A stretch of 64,000 nucleotides of DNA from Bacillus sp. OK048 (GTDB lineage: Bacteria; Bacillota; Bacilli; Bacillales; Cytobacillaceae). The notes under the pieces were generated by a model. That model saw only the letters and a list, made by a program, of their open reading frames with translations, was not told the origin of the DNA and ran no database searches. Made by a program: the position numbers and the translations under genes. Location: positions 1 through 64,000 of the forward strand of contig NZ_FNHN01000001.1 in assembly GCF_900103525.1 (NCBI RefSeq), in the 5' to 3' direction. Below, piece after piece: positions 8,578-17,082 of this stretch. Within the stretch, counting starts at the first letter, position 1. Each line of letters begins with the position of its first letter.

Positions 8578-9541
8578 TGATTGTCCCCCCTTTTTGATCC
8601 ACTAATAACTTTTTCTTTGGCATTAGTTTTTTTCCCATTAATTGAAGCAATTGTAAAATTCCACCGCGATTATATACTACAATAACGATAAAAAGTAGCC
8701 CCATTATCAGCGACCAACGATCGGTCATCGTACTCATATAGTTTTGAAGGAAAATAAACACACCTGCTCCGATTACTGGCCCAAACAGTGTTCCTAGTCC
8801 GCCAATGAAAACCATAATGAGGACAGTCGTCGCCATGTGAACACTAAATAAATCGGGACTTGCAAACTGCGTCTTAAAAATGTAAAGTCCACCAGCTAAT
8901 CCAGCTAATCCTCCTGCAAATACATAGGCAATAATTTGGTACTTTTTGACGTTGTACCCGAGTGCTATCATTCTGCTTTCATTTTCCATGACACCTTTCA
9001 ATCCTTTTCCGAGCGGTGAGTTCACAAATAGTCGAAGGATAAAATAGGTTAGGACAAAAAAGGCAGCGATTAAATAGAATAGACTTAATGGAGAACCAAG
9101 TTCAGTAAATCCAAGGTTTGGCTTAATCGATGTACCTAACCCATCTGCCCCTCCCCACAGGTCTGATTGTCGGAAAAAGAGAAACAGCATTTGTGTAAAC
9201 GCCAAGGTAATCATTAAGAAAAAGATCCCTTTATTCCGAACAGCTATTAATCCAGTAAATAAAGCGAAAAGACATGAAATAATAATAGCAGCTGGCAATA
9301 GAATATAGATACTTGTCACGTGTTCACTTAACACGGCAACTGTATAAGCGCCAATTCCAAAGAATGCACTATGTCCAAGAGATTGTAATCCCCCATATCC
9401 CATAATCAAACCCAGGCTTAGAGCAAAAATGGCCATGATTAATACTTCAGTTAACATAAATAACACAAATGGTGTGATGACAAATGGCAGTGCACAAACA
9501 CTTACAGCAAGTAACAATGTGGCGATAATTGATTTTTTCAT
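8546..9541 (-). CDS. LIV-type ABC transporter permease, LivM-like
   Basis: This 331-residue membrane protein has about 8-10 hydrophobic segments and the LivM hallmarks GYGGLQSLGHSAFFGIGAY and GGLGTLFGPVIGA. Its start overlaps the LivH stop in an ATGA arrangement. It would form the membrane channel with LivH for an amino-acid-like, amide, urea-like or aromatic-acid substrate. Confidence 0.88.
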   Translation of the reverse strand: MKKSIIATLLLAVSVCALPFVITPFVLFMLTEVLIMAIFALSLGLIMGYGGLQSLGHSAFFGIGAYTVAVLSEHVTSIYILLPAAIIISCLFALFTGLIAVRNKGIFFLMITLAFTQMLFLFFRQSDLWGGADGLGTSIKPNLGFTELGSPLSLFYLIAAFFVLTYFILRLFVNSPLGKGLKGVMENESRMIALGYNVKKYQIIAYVFAGGLAGLAGGLYIFKTQFASPDLFSVHMATTVLIMVFIGGLGTLFGPVIGAGVFIFLQNYMSTMTDRWSLIMGLLFIVIVVYNRGGILQLLQLMGKKLMPKKKLLVDQKGGTIIELNESGEAK

Positions 9542-10398
9542 GATTCCACCCTTCCAAATAACCCTGTTGGCTTAAAGATTAACACGATGACCATCACTAC
9601 AAAAATCAATAGAACAGACATATCAGGGAGATAAATTTTGCCGAAAGAATCAATAATACCTATCAGGACAGCACCAATGAAAGCGCCTTTCCAGTTTCCA
9701 AGGCCACCAATTAAGACGATGACAAGTGAATTCACTAATATTTCAAATTCCATTTTTGGATACATTCCTAAAATAGGGCCACTTAAAACACCGCCAATCG
9801 CAGCAAGAGCAGCACCAAACAAAAATACGGCTGAAAAGATTAGTTTAATATTGAACCCTAAAGCACCTACCATTTCCATATCATCAACACCGGCTCGAAC
9901 AATCATTCCCACCTTTGTTTTTGTTTCAAAGTACCAGAGGAGGACCGCACAAATAATACCAATGGAGATAACAAATATTCGGTAGATTGGAAAACTGCTT
10001 TCACCAATCGCAAAAGAGAAATCCATCGAGGCCGGTACTGGTATAGAGAAGAAGTCTCCGCCCCAAATCCAAAGAGTAATATCACCGATAACAAAGATAA
10101 GTCCTAAAGTTAATAGAACTTGTGAAGCTTCATTACCATGAAATCGGGAAATGAGGAATTTTTCAATCAGCAACGCTAAAATGGTCACACTAATTGTAGA
10201 TAGAAGCAAGGCCAGCCAGAAGTTCATCCCCCTGCTGATCATGGCATAGGCCACATAGGAACCAAAAAGAAAAAAGGAACCATGAGCGAGGTTAATGATT
10301 CTCATTAATCCAAAGACGATTGATAGACCACTAGCCATTAAGAATAGCAGCATACCATAGGTTAATCCCGATAATAAATTGACTGTAAAAAGATCCAT
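9538..10398 (-). CDS. LIV-type ABC transporter permease, LivH-like
   Basis: This 286-residue permease has about eight transmembrane segments and the LivH signature blocks GLMRIINLAHGSFFLFGSY and VLIGGLGNWKGAFIGA. AAGGAGAT precedes the ATG. It is separated from the binding-protein gene by a strong hairpin (10453-10492), which may raise the level of the binding protein relative to the permeases. Confidence 0.88.
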   Translation of the reverse strand: MDLFTVNLLSGLTYGMLLFLMASGLSIVFGLMRIINLAHGSFFLFGSYVAYAMISRGMNFWLALLLSTISVTILALLIEKFLISRFHGNEASQVLLTLGLIFVIGDITLWIWGGDFFSIPVPASMDFSFAIGESSFPIYRIFVISIGIICAVLLWYFETKTKVGMIVRAGVDDMEMVGALGFNIKLIFSAVFLFGAALAAIGGVLSGPILGMYPKMEFEILVNSLVIVLIGGLGNWKGAFIGAVLIGIIDSFGKIYLPDMSVLLIFVVMVIVLIFKPTGLFGRVES

Positions 10399-10452
10399 GG
10401 ATTCATCTCCTTGGTTGATGAATTTTTAAAAGATGCTGACCCTAGAAGGATT

Positions 10453-10492
10453 GGACTCCAACAAACTATACAAGTTTTGTATGGTGGAGTCT
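10453..10492 (-). promoter_or_regulatory. Intercistronic hairpin between LivK- and LivH-like genes
   Basis: A stem GGACTCCA / TGGAGTCT encloses a second dyad ATACAA-GTT-TTGTAT. There is no T-run, so mRNA processing, stabilisation or a protein site is more likely than termination. The inner core ACAAGTTTTGT matches the dyad at 6241-6251 exactly. Confidence 0.5.
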
Positions 10493-10525
10493 GACTCCTT
10501 TTGAGCCAGCCTTTTAAGAAACGAT

Positions 10526-11776
10526 TTAGTATTTTTTATAGCCTACGTTTTCTTTCGGCATTTCGATATTTTCGTAGGTTTTAATTAATTCAAATGAAAT
10601 TTCACTGTTTGCTTCCTTACCTTCGATAACATACATATTTTGATTTAATGTGTGTGTGTCTGGATTCATTTCGATTGGACCACGCGGACTATCTAAAGTA
10701 AGTCCTTTTTTCAGAACGCTAACGACCTTTTCACCATTTAAGCTGCCAGCTTCTCCAACAACTTGAGCAATTAAATTACCAGTATCATAGCCATTCACTA
10801 CATAGTTATCTGGAATTTTATTAAATTTAGCTTGGTAGGCCTTCACAAATTTTTCGTTGACTTCATTTTTAAGTTCAGGGAAGTAGTTTGTGATCATCTT
10901 GCCACCAACAACAGCATTACCAACAGCTTTAACATTAAATGGTGCGTTCAACAATGATCCGCCTTCAACAAGTGTATATTTATCCTGTAATCCAAATTCC
11001 TGATACTGCTTAACAAGACGTGAACCATCTGCACCTGGTATAAACATAAAGACTGCCTCTGGTTTTGCATTATCAATTTGCGTTAAATAGGAAGAAAAGT
11101 CACTTGTACCTAGCGGTGCCCAGATAATCTCTTTTACCTTGCCACCGCCTTCTTCAAAGCTAGGAATAAAATCAGTAACAATCTCATGTCCTGCCACATA
11201 ATCAGAAGCAATAATCACAGCATTTTTCCCTACTGCTTCAGCAGTAAACTTTCCAGAAATAGACGCATATTGCCATGCAGAGAAACTTGTTCTCCACGCA
11301 TAATCACTCTTTTTTTCCCAAGACAGAACGTCAGTAGAACCTACCACGTTGATTAATGGAACCTTTTTATCCGTATCAACTTTGTCTCTTAAAGCTAATG
11401 CAATACTTCCAACCGTACCTCCACCGACAATATGAACCCCTTGATTTAGCGTTAATTGCTCATATTTACGAAGAGCTGCCTGTGGATCACCTGCATCATC
11501 TTCAAAAAATAATTCAATCTTACGTCCATCGATTTCCGGATTTTCTTCAAAATACAGTTCTATTCCTTCTTTAACTGGTGTACCCATTGAGGCAAAGTTC
11601 CCTGTGAGAGATAGAATAAATCCAAGCTTTACAGGATCCTTTGAATCCCCTTCACTCTCTTTACTACTATCATCGCTACCGCTGCTGCTATTAATTGCAC
11701 TGCCGCTACATGCCGCTAAGAAAAGAAGACTAAAAACTGCTACGATTTGAAAAAATTTAACCACTGATTTTTTCAT
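10526..11776 (-). CDS. LIV-type substrate-binding lipoprotein, LivK-like
   Basis: This protein of about 416 residues has a lipoprotein signal (lipobox LAAC), a Ser-rich linker, and then a type-1 periplasmic-binding fold beginning KLGFILSLTGNFASMG. The GGGTVGSIALALRDKV block matches the branched-chain amino acid/aromatic-binding family. The ATG at 11776 follows a G-rich ribosome binding site; a TTG at 11791 would add five residues. It lies only 100 nt downstream of the Mo-hydroxylase large subunit, with no terminator seen between them. It may therefore be transcribed with that enzyme and import its substrate, though this is inference. Confidence 0.85.
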   Translation of the reverse strand: MKKSVVKFFQIVAVFSLLFLAACSGSAINSSSGSDDSSKESEGDSKDPVKLGFILSLTGNFASMGTPVKEGIELYFEENPEIDGRKIELFFEDDAGDPQAALRKYEQLTLNQGVHIVGGGTVGSIALALRDKVDTDKKVPLINVVGSTDVLSWEKKSDYAWRTSFSAWQYASISGKFTAEAVGKNAVIIASDYVAGHEIVTDFIPSFEEGGGKVKEIIWAPLGTSDFSSYLTQIDNAKPEAVFMFIPGADGSRLVKQYQEFGLQDKYTLVEGGSLLNAPFNVKAVGNAVVGGKMITNYFPELKNEVNEKFVKAYQAKFNKIPDNYVVNGYDTGNLIAQVVGEAGSLNGEKVVSVLKKGLTLDSPRGPIEMNPDTHTLNQNMYVIEGKEANSEISFELIKTYENIEMPKENVGYKKY

Positions 11777-11876
11777 TTGCCATGCCCCCAAGTTTTTAAT
11801 TTTTTTTATATGGCTGCACGTTTTTCTCTTTTCCTATGAGGCGGATCCTATGCAAATTACTTCCGATTGAACCACC

Positions 11877-14255
11877 TTAATTCGTTAAGATGGAGTTTTG
11901 TTCCTTTTCTGCTTCCTTAATTAAGCCGCGCAATCTGCTTGGGCTTACGGGCAATTGATTGATGATAATGTCTAGGTCTGACAAAGCGTCGACAATAGCA
12001 TTGGCAATCGCTGCTGGCGGCGAGATTGCTCCGCCTTCGCCAACTCCTTTGATTCCTAATGGGTTTCTCGTCGAAAGATGTTCCTGATGGCCCTTCTTAA
12101 CCGTTGGAATCTCCATAGAAGTTGGCAGCAAATAATCCATATACGAACCCGTTAATAATTGACCTTTCTCATCATAAATCACTTCTTCATATAGTGCAGA
12201 TCCGATTCCCTGCGCAACTCCACCTTGAACTTGCCCATCCACTATCATCGGATTAATGACCGTGCCGCAATCATGAACCACACTATAATTCTGGAGTTTA
12301 ACAAAACCAGTTTCTTTATCCACTTCTACCTCTGCAATGTGTACAGAGGAAGCAAAGGTAACAGTTGGTGGCACAAAATAATGAGTAACCTGTAAGCCTA
12401 GCTCAATTTCTGGCGGTAATGGCGGCCGCGCAGCAGGTCTAGCTCGTTTAAAGATATCTTGAAATGTGATAAAATGGACTCGATCTTCTTTGGCGAAGAT
12501 TTTCCCTTCCTCGATTTCAATTTCATCCGATGTTATTCCAAGGATAACTCCTGCAATCGCAACAATTTTTTTGCGCAATTTCAAAGAGGCTTCATGCATG
12601 GCAGATCCGGCATTAACCGCACTCCGGCTGGCATATGTACCAGCGCCAAATGGTAAAACAGCAGTGTCGCCAACTTTAATCACAATATCATCAGGTGTTA
12701 AACCAAGTGCATCTGCCCCAATTTGGGCAAACACAGTTTCATGCCCTTGGCCTTGTGGAGAGGCACCTAAATGAGCAATCACTTTACCAGTTGAATCAAC
12801 ACTCAATAGTGCACCTTCAAATGGACCTGCACCTGTTCCTTCCACATAGGTAGAAATTCCGATACCGATGTTTTTACCTTCTATTTTTAGTTCCTTCTGA
12901 CGTTGGCGGAAAGTTTGATAATCAACCATGTCCAGTGCTTGGTTTAATGCTGCTGGGTAATCGCCACTGTCATAAATAAGCCTTGCGCCATCTTTTACTA
13001 AAATCCCTTGATCATAAGGCATTTCATGCGCTTGAATCATGTTCTTTTTCATCACTTCAACTGGATCCAGCTTTAATTTCCTAGCAATCATATCAATGAC
13101 CCGGTCCATTGTGAAAACAGCTTCAGGTCTACCTGCTCCTCTAAATGGAACATTCGGTGTTTTATTTGTTAATACAATTCTTGATGTGACTTCAAAGTTT
13201 GGTATTTTATAAGCACCACGTAAATGGTAGGCGGTGTTATAGGCACAAGTAAATCCAAAAAAGTTAACCGCACCCGAATCAACGATAAATTCATCACGGA
13301 GACTAAGGATTGTTCCATCATTGCGATAAGCAACAACTACATCATGAATTTGATCTCTTGATTGCCGTGCACTTGTTAAATGTTCAAGGCGGTCTTCCAC
13401 CCATTTCACTGGACGACCTACTAGTTTGCTAATATAAGGGACGACAATTTCCTCTGGATGAACGCCGCCCTTAGGACCAAAGCCTCCACCAACATCTGGT
13501 GCTGTTACCCGAATATTTTGTTCTGTCCAGCCTAAACAATGAGCGATTGTCGCTCTTACTTCAAATGGCAATTGAGTAGCAGACCAGACATGAGTTTGCT
13601 CGGTACGATGATCATAATCTGCAATGACCCCTCTTGTTTCAATTGGGTTAGAGGATAGTCTTGGTGTCTGTACTCTTGTCATTAGAATATGATCTGCCTG
13701 TTGTTCAGCAAACCTAGTATCACCTAGGTTTAGATGGAATTCCATTTGGATGTTTTGTTCTACTTGTTCCTGTACAAGCGGGGAGCCATCCTTTATTGCT
13801 TCAAATGGGTCAACAATGGGTGATAGTGGCTCATAAACCACTTTAATCAAATCTGCTGCATCTTCCGCAATATAGCGATTATCAGCGACTACAACTGCAA
13901 CAGGCTGCCCGACATACATAACTTTGTTAATGGCTAAAACGCTTTCATAGTTGAATTGAATTTTTGGATTGATTTCTTTCGCGACGTTTGGCGGTACGGC
14001 ACTATGTGATTCAAATTGCGTAATCGGGTTAATTTTCCCTTTTATATCATCGCCGATGAGAATAACATGCACTCCAGGAAGTTCTTGTGCCTTTGAAATA
14101 TCAATTTGGCGAATCTTTGCATGTGACTGTGGACTACGGACAAATGCAGCTTCAAGCATTCCAGCTAATTTAATATCGGCTACAAATTGACCTGTACCGG
14201 TAACTAAACGATAATCTTCCTTTCTTTTTAAACTTTGCCCTACATATTTTTTCAT
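11877..14255 (-). CDS. Molybdopterin-binding subunit of a xanthine-oxidase-family hydroxylase (CoxL-like, form II)
   Basis: This subunit of about 792 residues binds the Mo cofactor of a three-subunit hydroxylase. Visible cofactor motifs are GGGFGPKGG, the loop VPFRGAGRPEA, QGQGHETVFAQIGADALG, YASRSAVNAGSA and the catalytic Glu in GVGEGGAISPP. The loop reads FRGAGR, the form II signature; true CO dehydrogenases carry a Cys in an AYxCSFR loop. CO oxidation is therefore unlikely, and hydroxylation of an aromatic, N-heterocycle or aldehyde is expected. The ATG at 14255 is 7 nt after GGGAGG; a GTG at 14276 and an ATG at 14261 are alternatives. It is the fourth gene of the CoxG-M-S-L operon. Confidence 0.92.
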   Translation of the reverse strand: MKKYVGQSLKRKEDYRLVTGTGQFVADIKLAGMLEAAFVRSPQSHAKIRQIDISKAQELPGVHVILIGDDIKGKINPITQFESHSAVPPNVAKEINPKIQFNYESVLAINKVMYVGQPVAVVVADNRYIAEDAADLIKVVYEPLSPIVDPFEAIKDGSPLVQEQVEQNIQMEFHLNLGDTRFAEQQADHILMTRVQTPRLSSNPIETRGVIADYDHRTEQTHVWSATQLPFEVRATIAHCLGWTEQNIRVTAPDVGGGFGPKGGVHPEEIVVPYISKLVGRPVKWVEDRLEHLTSARQSRDQIHDVVVAYRNDGTILSLRDEFIVDSGAVNFFGFTCAYNTAYHLRGAYKIPNFEVTSRIVLTNKTPNVPFRGAGRPEAVFTMDRVIDMIARKLKLDPVEVMKKNMIQAHEMPYDQGILVKDGARLIYDSGDYPAALNQALDMVDYQTFRQRQKELKIEGKNIGIGISTYVEGTGAGPFEGALLSVDSTGKVIAHLGASPQGQGHETVFAQIGADALGLTPDDIVIKVGDTAVLPFGAGTYASRSAVNAGSAMHEASLKLRKKIVAIAGVILGITSDEIEIEEGKIFAKEDRVHFITFQDIFKRARPAARPPLPPEIELGLQVTHYFVPPTVTFASSVHIAEVEVDKETGFVKLQNYSVVHDCGTVINPMIVDGQVQGGVAQGIGSALYEEVIYDEKGQLLTGSYMDYLLPTSMEIPTVKKGHQEHLSTRNPLGIKGVGEGGAISPPAAIANAIVDALSDLDIIINQLPVSPSRLRGLIKEAEKEQNSILTN

Positions 14256-14280
14256 TTTCATGCCTCCCTCGGACACTACC

Positions 14281-14793
14281 TTATTGAGCAGAAATCACTG
14301 AACGATTTGTATTTTCACTTTGAAGTGTTATGGCTGCTTGTTGAACGGCCTTGATAATATTGGCATAACCTGTACAGCGGCATAAATTCCCTGAAATGGC
14401 TTCACGAATCTCCTTTTCCGAAGGATTTTGATTATCTTCCAGAAAATGAGTCAAGGTCATTAGAAAACCAGGTGTGCAAAAACCACATTGCAGCGCATGA
14501 TGATCTGAAAATGACTGTTGAAGAACATTCAATGTGCCATCGACATTTTTGAGAGATTCAACGGTTTGAATTACAGAACCATCTGCTTGAACGGCAAACA
14601 TTAAGCAGCCGCGAACAGGCTCATTATCTAGTAAAATCGTACATGCCCCACAAACACCGTGTTCACAACCCAGGTGAGTCCCTGTAAGATTACATTCATC
14701 ACGTATAAAATCCGTCAGCAGTAATCTTGGTTCTACTTCTTTTTGAACTTCTTTTCCGTTAATGGTAATTCCAACTTGAACCTTATTGGACAT
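14281..14793 (-). CDS. [2Fe-2S] subunit of the Mo hydroxylase (CoxS-like)
   Basis: This 170-residue electron-transfer subunit has a plant-type ferredoxin cluster near residues 43-65 (CEHGVCGACTILLD with a later Cys) and a second helical cluster with CGFCTPGFL and CRCTGY. All eight cysteine ligands appear present. It overlaps the FAD subunit by 11 nt, and GGGAGGAG precedes its ATG. Electrons would pass from Mo through both clusters to FAD. Confidence 0.93.
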   Translation of the reverse strand: MSNKVQVGITINGKEVQKEVEPRLLLTDFIRDECNLTGTHLGCEHGVCGACTILLDNEPVRGCLMFAVQADGSVIQTVESLKNVDGTLNVLQQSFSDHHALQCGFCTPGFLMTLTHFLEDNQNPSEKEIREAISGNLCRCTGYANIIKAVQQAAITLQSENTNRSVISAQ

Positions 14794-15673
14794 TTTTTAC
14801 TCCTCCCTTTGCACGTTCTACTGCAATTTTAAGTGCACGAACTGTAAGTGTGCCTGCAAGCTCGCGCCGAAATTCTGCCGTACCGTGGAGGTCTGATTCT
14901 GGGTCAACACAATCCTCTGTAAGAGTAGCTACTTGTTGCAATACCTCGCCTGTTAGTCTTTTGCCAATCAAATAGTGTTCAACTTCTTCCAAAGCTGTTG
15001 GAGTAGGATTAACACCGCCTACAGCGACTTTTACAGTTGATAAGCTTCCATCATCATTTAACTCAACAACAGCAGCTACCATAGCTAATCCAAAGTCGCC
15101 ATGTCTTCTGGCTACCTCAACAAAAGCAGACCCACTTTCTTTGGAAATGATCGGGAATCGAACCTCTTTTACCATTTGATCTGGCTGCAAGGATGTAAGC
15201 ATATAAGTGAGAAAAAATTCTTCAGGAACAAGTACCTCTTCGCTGCCATCCACATTTGCAATGACAATTTCTCCACGAAGTGCGGTAAGTACACATGGTA
15301 ATTCTGCTGAAGGGTCCCCGTGGGCAATGCTGCCGCCGACTGTTCCTCGATTTCTAATTTGTGCATGCCCTACCCATTTGATTGCTTCTGATAATAATGG
15401 ACATATTTCTTTAACAAGCTCTGAATGTTCAATGTCTTTGTGTTTTGTTAAGGCACCAACTGCTAAAAATTCATCATCTTGACGGATATAATTCAATTCT
15501 TTGATTCTACTAATATCAATTAAGTAAGCTGGAGTTGAAAGCCGCATGTTCATCGTGGGAATTAAGCTTTGACCACCAGATAAAATCTTAGAATCTTCAC
15601 CGTATTCCTCTAGGTAATTGAATGCTTCTTGTAAATTCGTTGGTCTAAGGTAACTAAATACAGCTGGTTTCAT
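14783..15673 (-). CDS. FAD subunit of the Mo hydroxylase (CoxM-like)
   Basis: This 296-residue subunit has the FAD pyrophosphate loop LSGGQSLIPTMNMRL (about residues 31-45) and the second FAD motif NRGTVGGSIAHGDPSAELP (about 108-126). A CO-dehydrogenase-type C-terminal domain follows. A ribosome binding site GGGGGAG precedes the ATG. It sits between the CoxG-like gene and the [2Fe-2S] subunit gene, matching the usual order of these operons. Confidence 0.92.
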   Translation of the reverse strand: MKPAVFSYLRPTNLQEAFNYLEEYGEDSKILSGGQSLIPTMNMRLSTPAYLIDISRIKELNYIRQDDEFLAVGALTKHKDIEHSELVKEICPLLSEAIKWVGHAQIRNRGTVGGSIAHGDPSAELPCVLTALRGEIVIANVDGSEEVLVPEEFFLTYMLTSLQPDQMVKEVRFPIISKESGSAFVEVARRHGDFGLAMVAAVVELNDDGSLSTVKVAVGGVNPTPTALEEVEHYLIGKRLTGEVLQQVATLTEDCVDPESDLHGTAEFRRELAGTLTVRALKIAVERAKGGVKNVQ

Positions 15674-15687
15674 TTACTCTCCCCCTA

Positions 15688-16131
15688 TTAAGCTCTAGCA
15701 AGGAGCTGTTTTTTAACATCTTTAAAGAAATTGCCAGCTAGAAACTTTGCTATTCCACCAATGACTCGATTGCCAACGCTTGCAATTGTTCCGCCAATTT
15801 CAGCTTCACATGTCCAGACTACCTGGCACCCATCTTCTAAAGGTTCAATTTTACATTCAAGTGTTGCATCTACAAAACCAGGTTTTCCACTACCAGCAGC
15901 ATAAAGCTTGTAATGAACAGGTTCTTCTACATCCTCAATTTTGACCTTTCCTGTATATTCTCCTTTAACAGATGCGACACCTAATTTGAGATTCACATCA
16001 TATTCCACATCATCATTTAGAATGAGTGACTGACAGCCAGGGATGGCACTAATTAGAATTTCTTCCGTATGAAGTGCTTGCCAAATGGTTTCAACAGGCT
16101 CATTAAATTTTGCAGTACCACTGATATTCAT
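15688..16131 (-). CDS. CoxG-like SRPBCC-domain protein
   Basis: This is a 147-residue single-domain START/SRPBCC fold protein of the CoxG group, opening MNISGTAKFNEPVETIWQAL, with SAIPGCQSL and GKVKIEDVEEP. In carboxydotrophs CoxG helps attach or mature the Mo hydroxylase at the membrane; the same is assumed here. It is the first gene of the operon, GAGGTG precedes the ATG, and the promoter region upstream has paired palindromic sites. Confidence 0.85.
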   Translation of the reverse strand: MNISGTAKFNEPVETIWQALHTEEILISAIPGCQSLILNDDVEYDVNLKLGVASVKGEYTGKVKIEDVEEPVHYKLYAAGSGKPGFVDATLECKIEPLEDGCQVVWTCEAEIGGTIASVGNRVIGGIAKFLAGNFFKDVKKQLLARA

Positions 16132-16161
16132 ACTGATTCACCTCAAATATTATTTTTAATT

Positions 16162-16176
16162 GCATACCTGTATACA
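16162..16176. promoter_or_regulatory. Candidate operator, promoter-distal copy (Mo-hydroxylase operon)
   Basis: GCATACCTGTATACA differs at one position from the copy at 16232-16246, exactly 70 bp away. It contains the TGTATACA core that fits GntR-family sites and lies in the 5' leader of the CoxG-like gene. Confidence 0.45.
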
Positions 16177-16231
16177 ATCAACAAGAAAGAAAAAAAGAAA
16201 TAGAACAAAACATAATCATATTTCCTATCTA

Positions 16232-16246
16232 GCATACATGTATACA
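16232..16246. promoter_or_regulatory. Candidate operator, promoter-proximal copy (Mo-hydroxylase operon)
   Basis: GCATACATGTATACA contains the perfect palindrome ATGTATACAT within the extended site. It lies about 10-25 nt downstream of the likely transcription start, a position suited to a repressor. Confidence 0.5.
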
Positions 16247-16262
16247 TGTTACCACTGTTACG

Positions 16263-16292
16263 ATAGTAACAATTTTCAGAATTCAAAGTCAA
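16263..16292 (-). promoter_or_regulatory. Promoter of the Mo-hydroxylase operon
   Basis: On the minus strand, TTGACT and TACTAT are spaced 18 nt apart. An inverted repeat GTTAC-TATC-GTAAC overlaps the -10. The rest of the 345-nt gap (16132-16476) is AT-rich and shows no gene. Confidence 0.5.
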
Positions 16293-16421
16293 TGTATTTT
16301 TACCATTTTTCTTATTTTTTGTTTTGAATGCAAAACAGCTTTTTATTTATTAATCATAATATATCTCATAAAATTGTCAATAACCTATCTCAATTTTCTG
16401 AAAAATAAACCCGAAACAAGC

Positions 16422-16464
16422 AAAAACCTGTTAATCCAAAAAACAAACATACTAGATTAACAGG
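16422..16464 (-). terminator. Terminator of the xdhC-mocA pair
   Basis: A perfect 10-bp stem CCTGTTAATC / GATTAACAGG with an 18-nt loop is followed by TTTTT on the minus strand, just after the MocA-like gene. Confidence 0.7.
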
Positions 16465-16476
16465 ACAGAATTCATG

Positions 16477-17082
16477 TCAATATGTGATTTTTTTGTAATA
16501 GTTTTCACCTGTTTGATAATCTTTGAGTGTATCAATATCCATACCCCAAAATGCATCCTCAAATGGTAGTAATCTTGTTTGATTTTTATATTTCTTTATA
16601 ATTTCTTTCCCGCCTTGGTCACCCGTTATATTCTGAAATTCCTTAAATAAGCTTTTATCAATTAGAATAGGATGTCCTAAATCCCCTTGATAAACGGGAC
16701 GTACGATTCGGATTCCATTTCTATACTGTTCAATCATGGATTGGATAACCAAATCTGGTACAAATGGCTGATCAGCTAAAAAAATGAATACAGCATCCGT
16801 CTCTTCCTTAAGATGTTGGATTCCCATTTTTAATGATGTAGACATACCTTCTTCATAATTTGGATTCCAAATATAGTCTACATTAAGTAAATCTGCTGCC
16901 TCTGTTTCGAATGTCTTACTATGCTGCCCACCTATTAAACATATAGGGTCCAGCTGATTCCTAATTGCTAGTTCAAGTGGATACCGAAACATTGGTTTAC
17001 CTTTTAGAGGGAGCAAAAGTTTTGGTTGCCCCATTCGTTTTGATAATCCCGCTGCAAGGATAATTGCCCCTATTTTAGACAT
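16477..17082 (-). CDS. MocA/PucB-like molybdenum cofactor nucleotidyltransferase
   Basis: This 201-residue NTP-transferase opens with AIILAAGLSKRMGQPKLLLP, the nucleotide-binding loop of the MobA/MocA group, and keeps the metal-binding Asp in FLADQPFVP and GDLGHPI further on. MocA enzymes add CMP to molybdopterin for xanthine-oxidase-family enzymes, which fits the adjacent operon. Its start overlaps the XdhC-like gene by 8 nt, so the two are coupled. This resembles the B. subtilis pucA-pucB arrangement. Confidence 0.85.
   Translation of the reverse strand: MSKIGAIILAAGLSKRMGQPKLLLPLKGKPMFRYPLELAIRNQLDPICLIGGQHSKTFETEAADLLNVDYIWNPNYEEGMSTSLKMGIQHLKEETDAVFIFLADQPFVPDLVIQSMIEQYRNGIRIVRPVYQGDLGHPILIDKSLFKEFQNITGDQGGKEIIKKYKNQTRLLPFEDAFWGMDIDTLKDYQTGENYYKKITY

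Noticed and set aside
11877..16131. Aerobic carbon monoxide dehydrogenase operon
   Set aside because: Subunit order fits, but the large subunit has FRGAGR and not the Cys-containing loop of form I enzymes.
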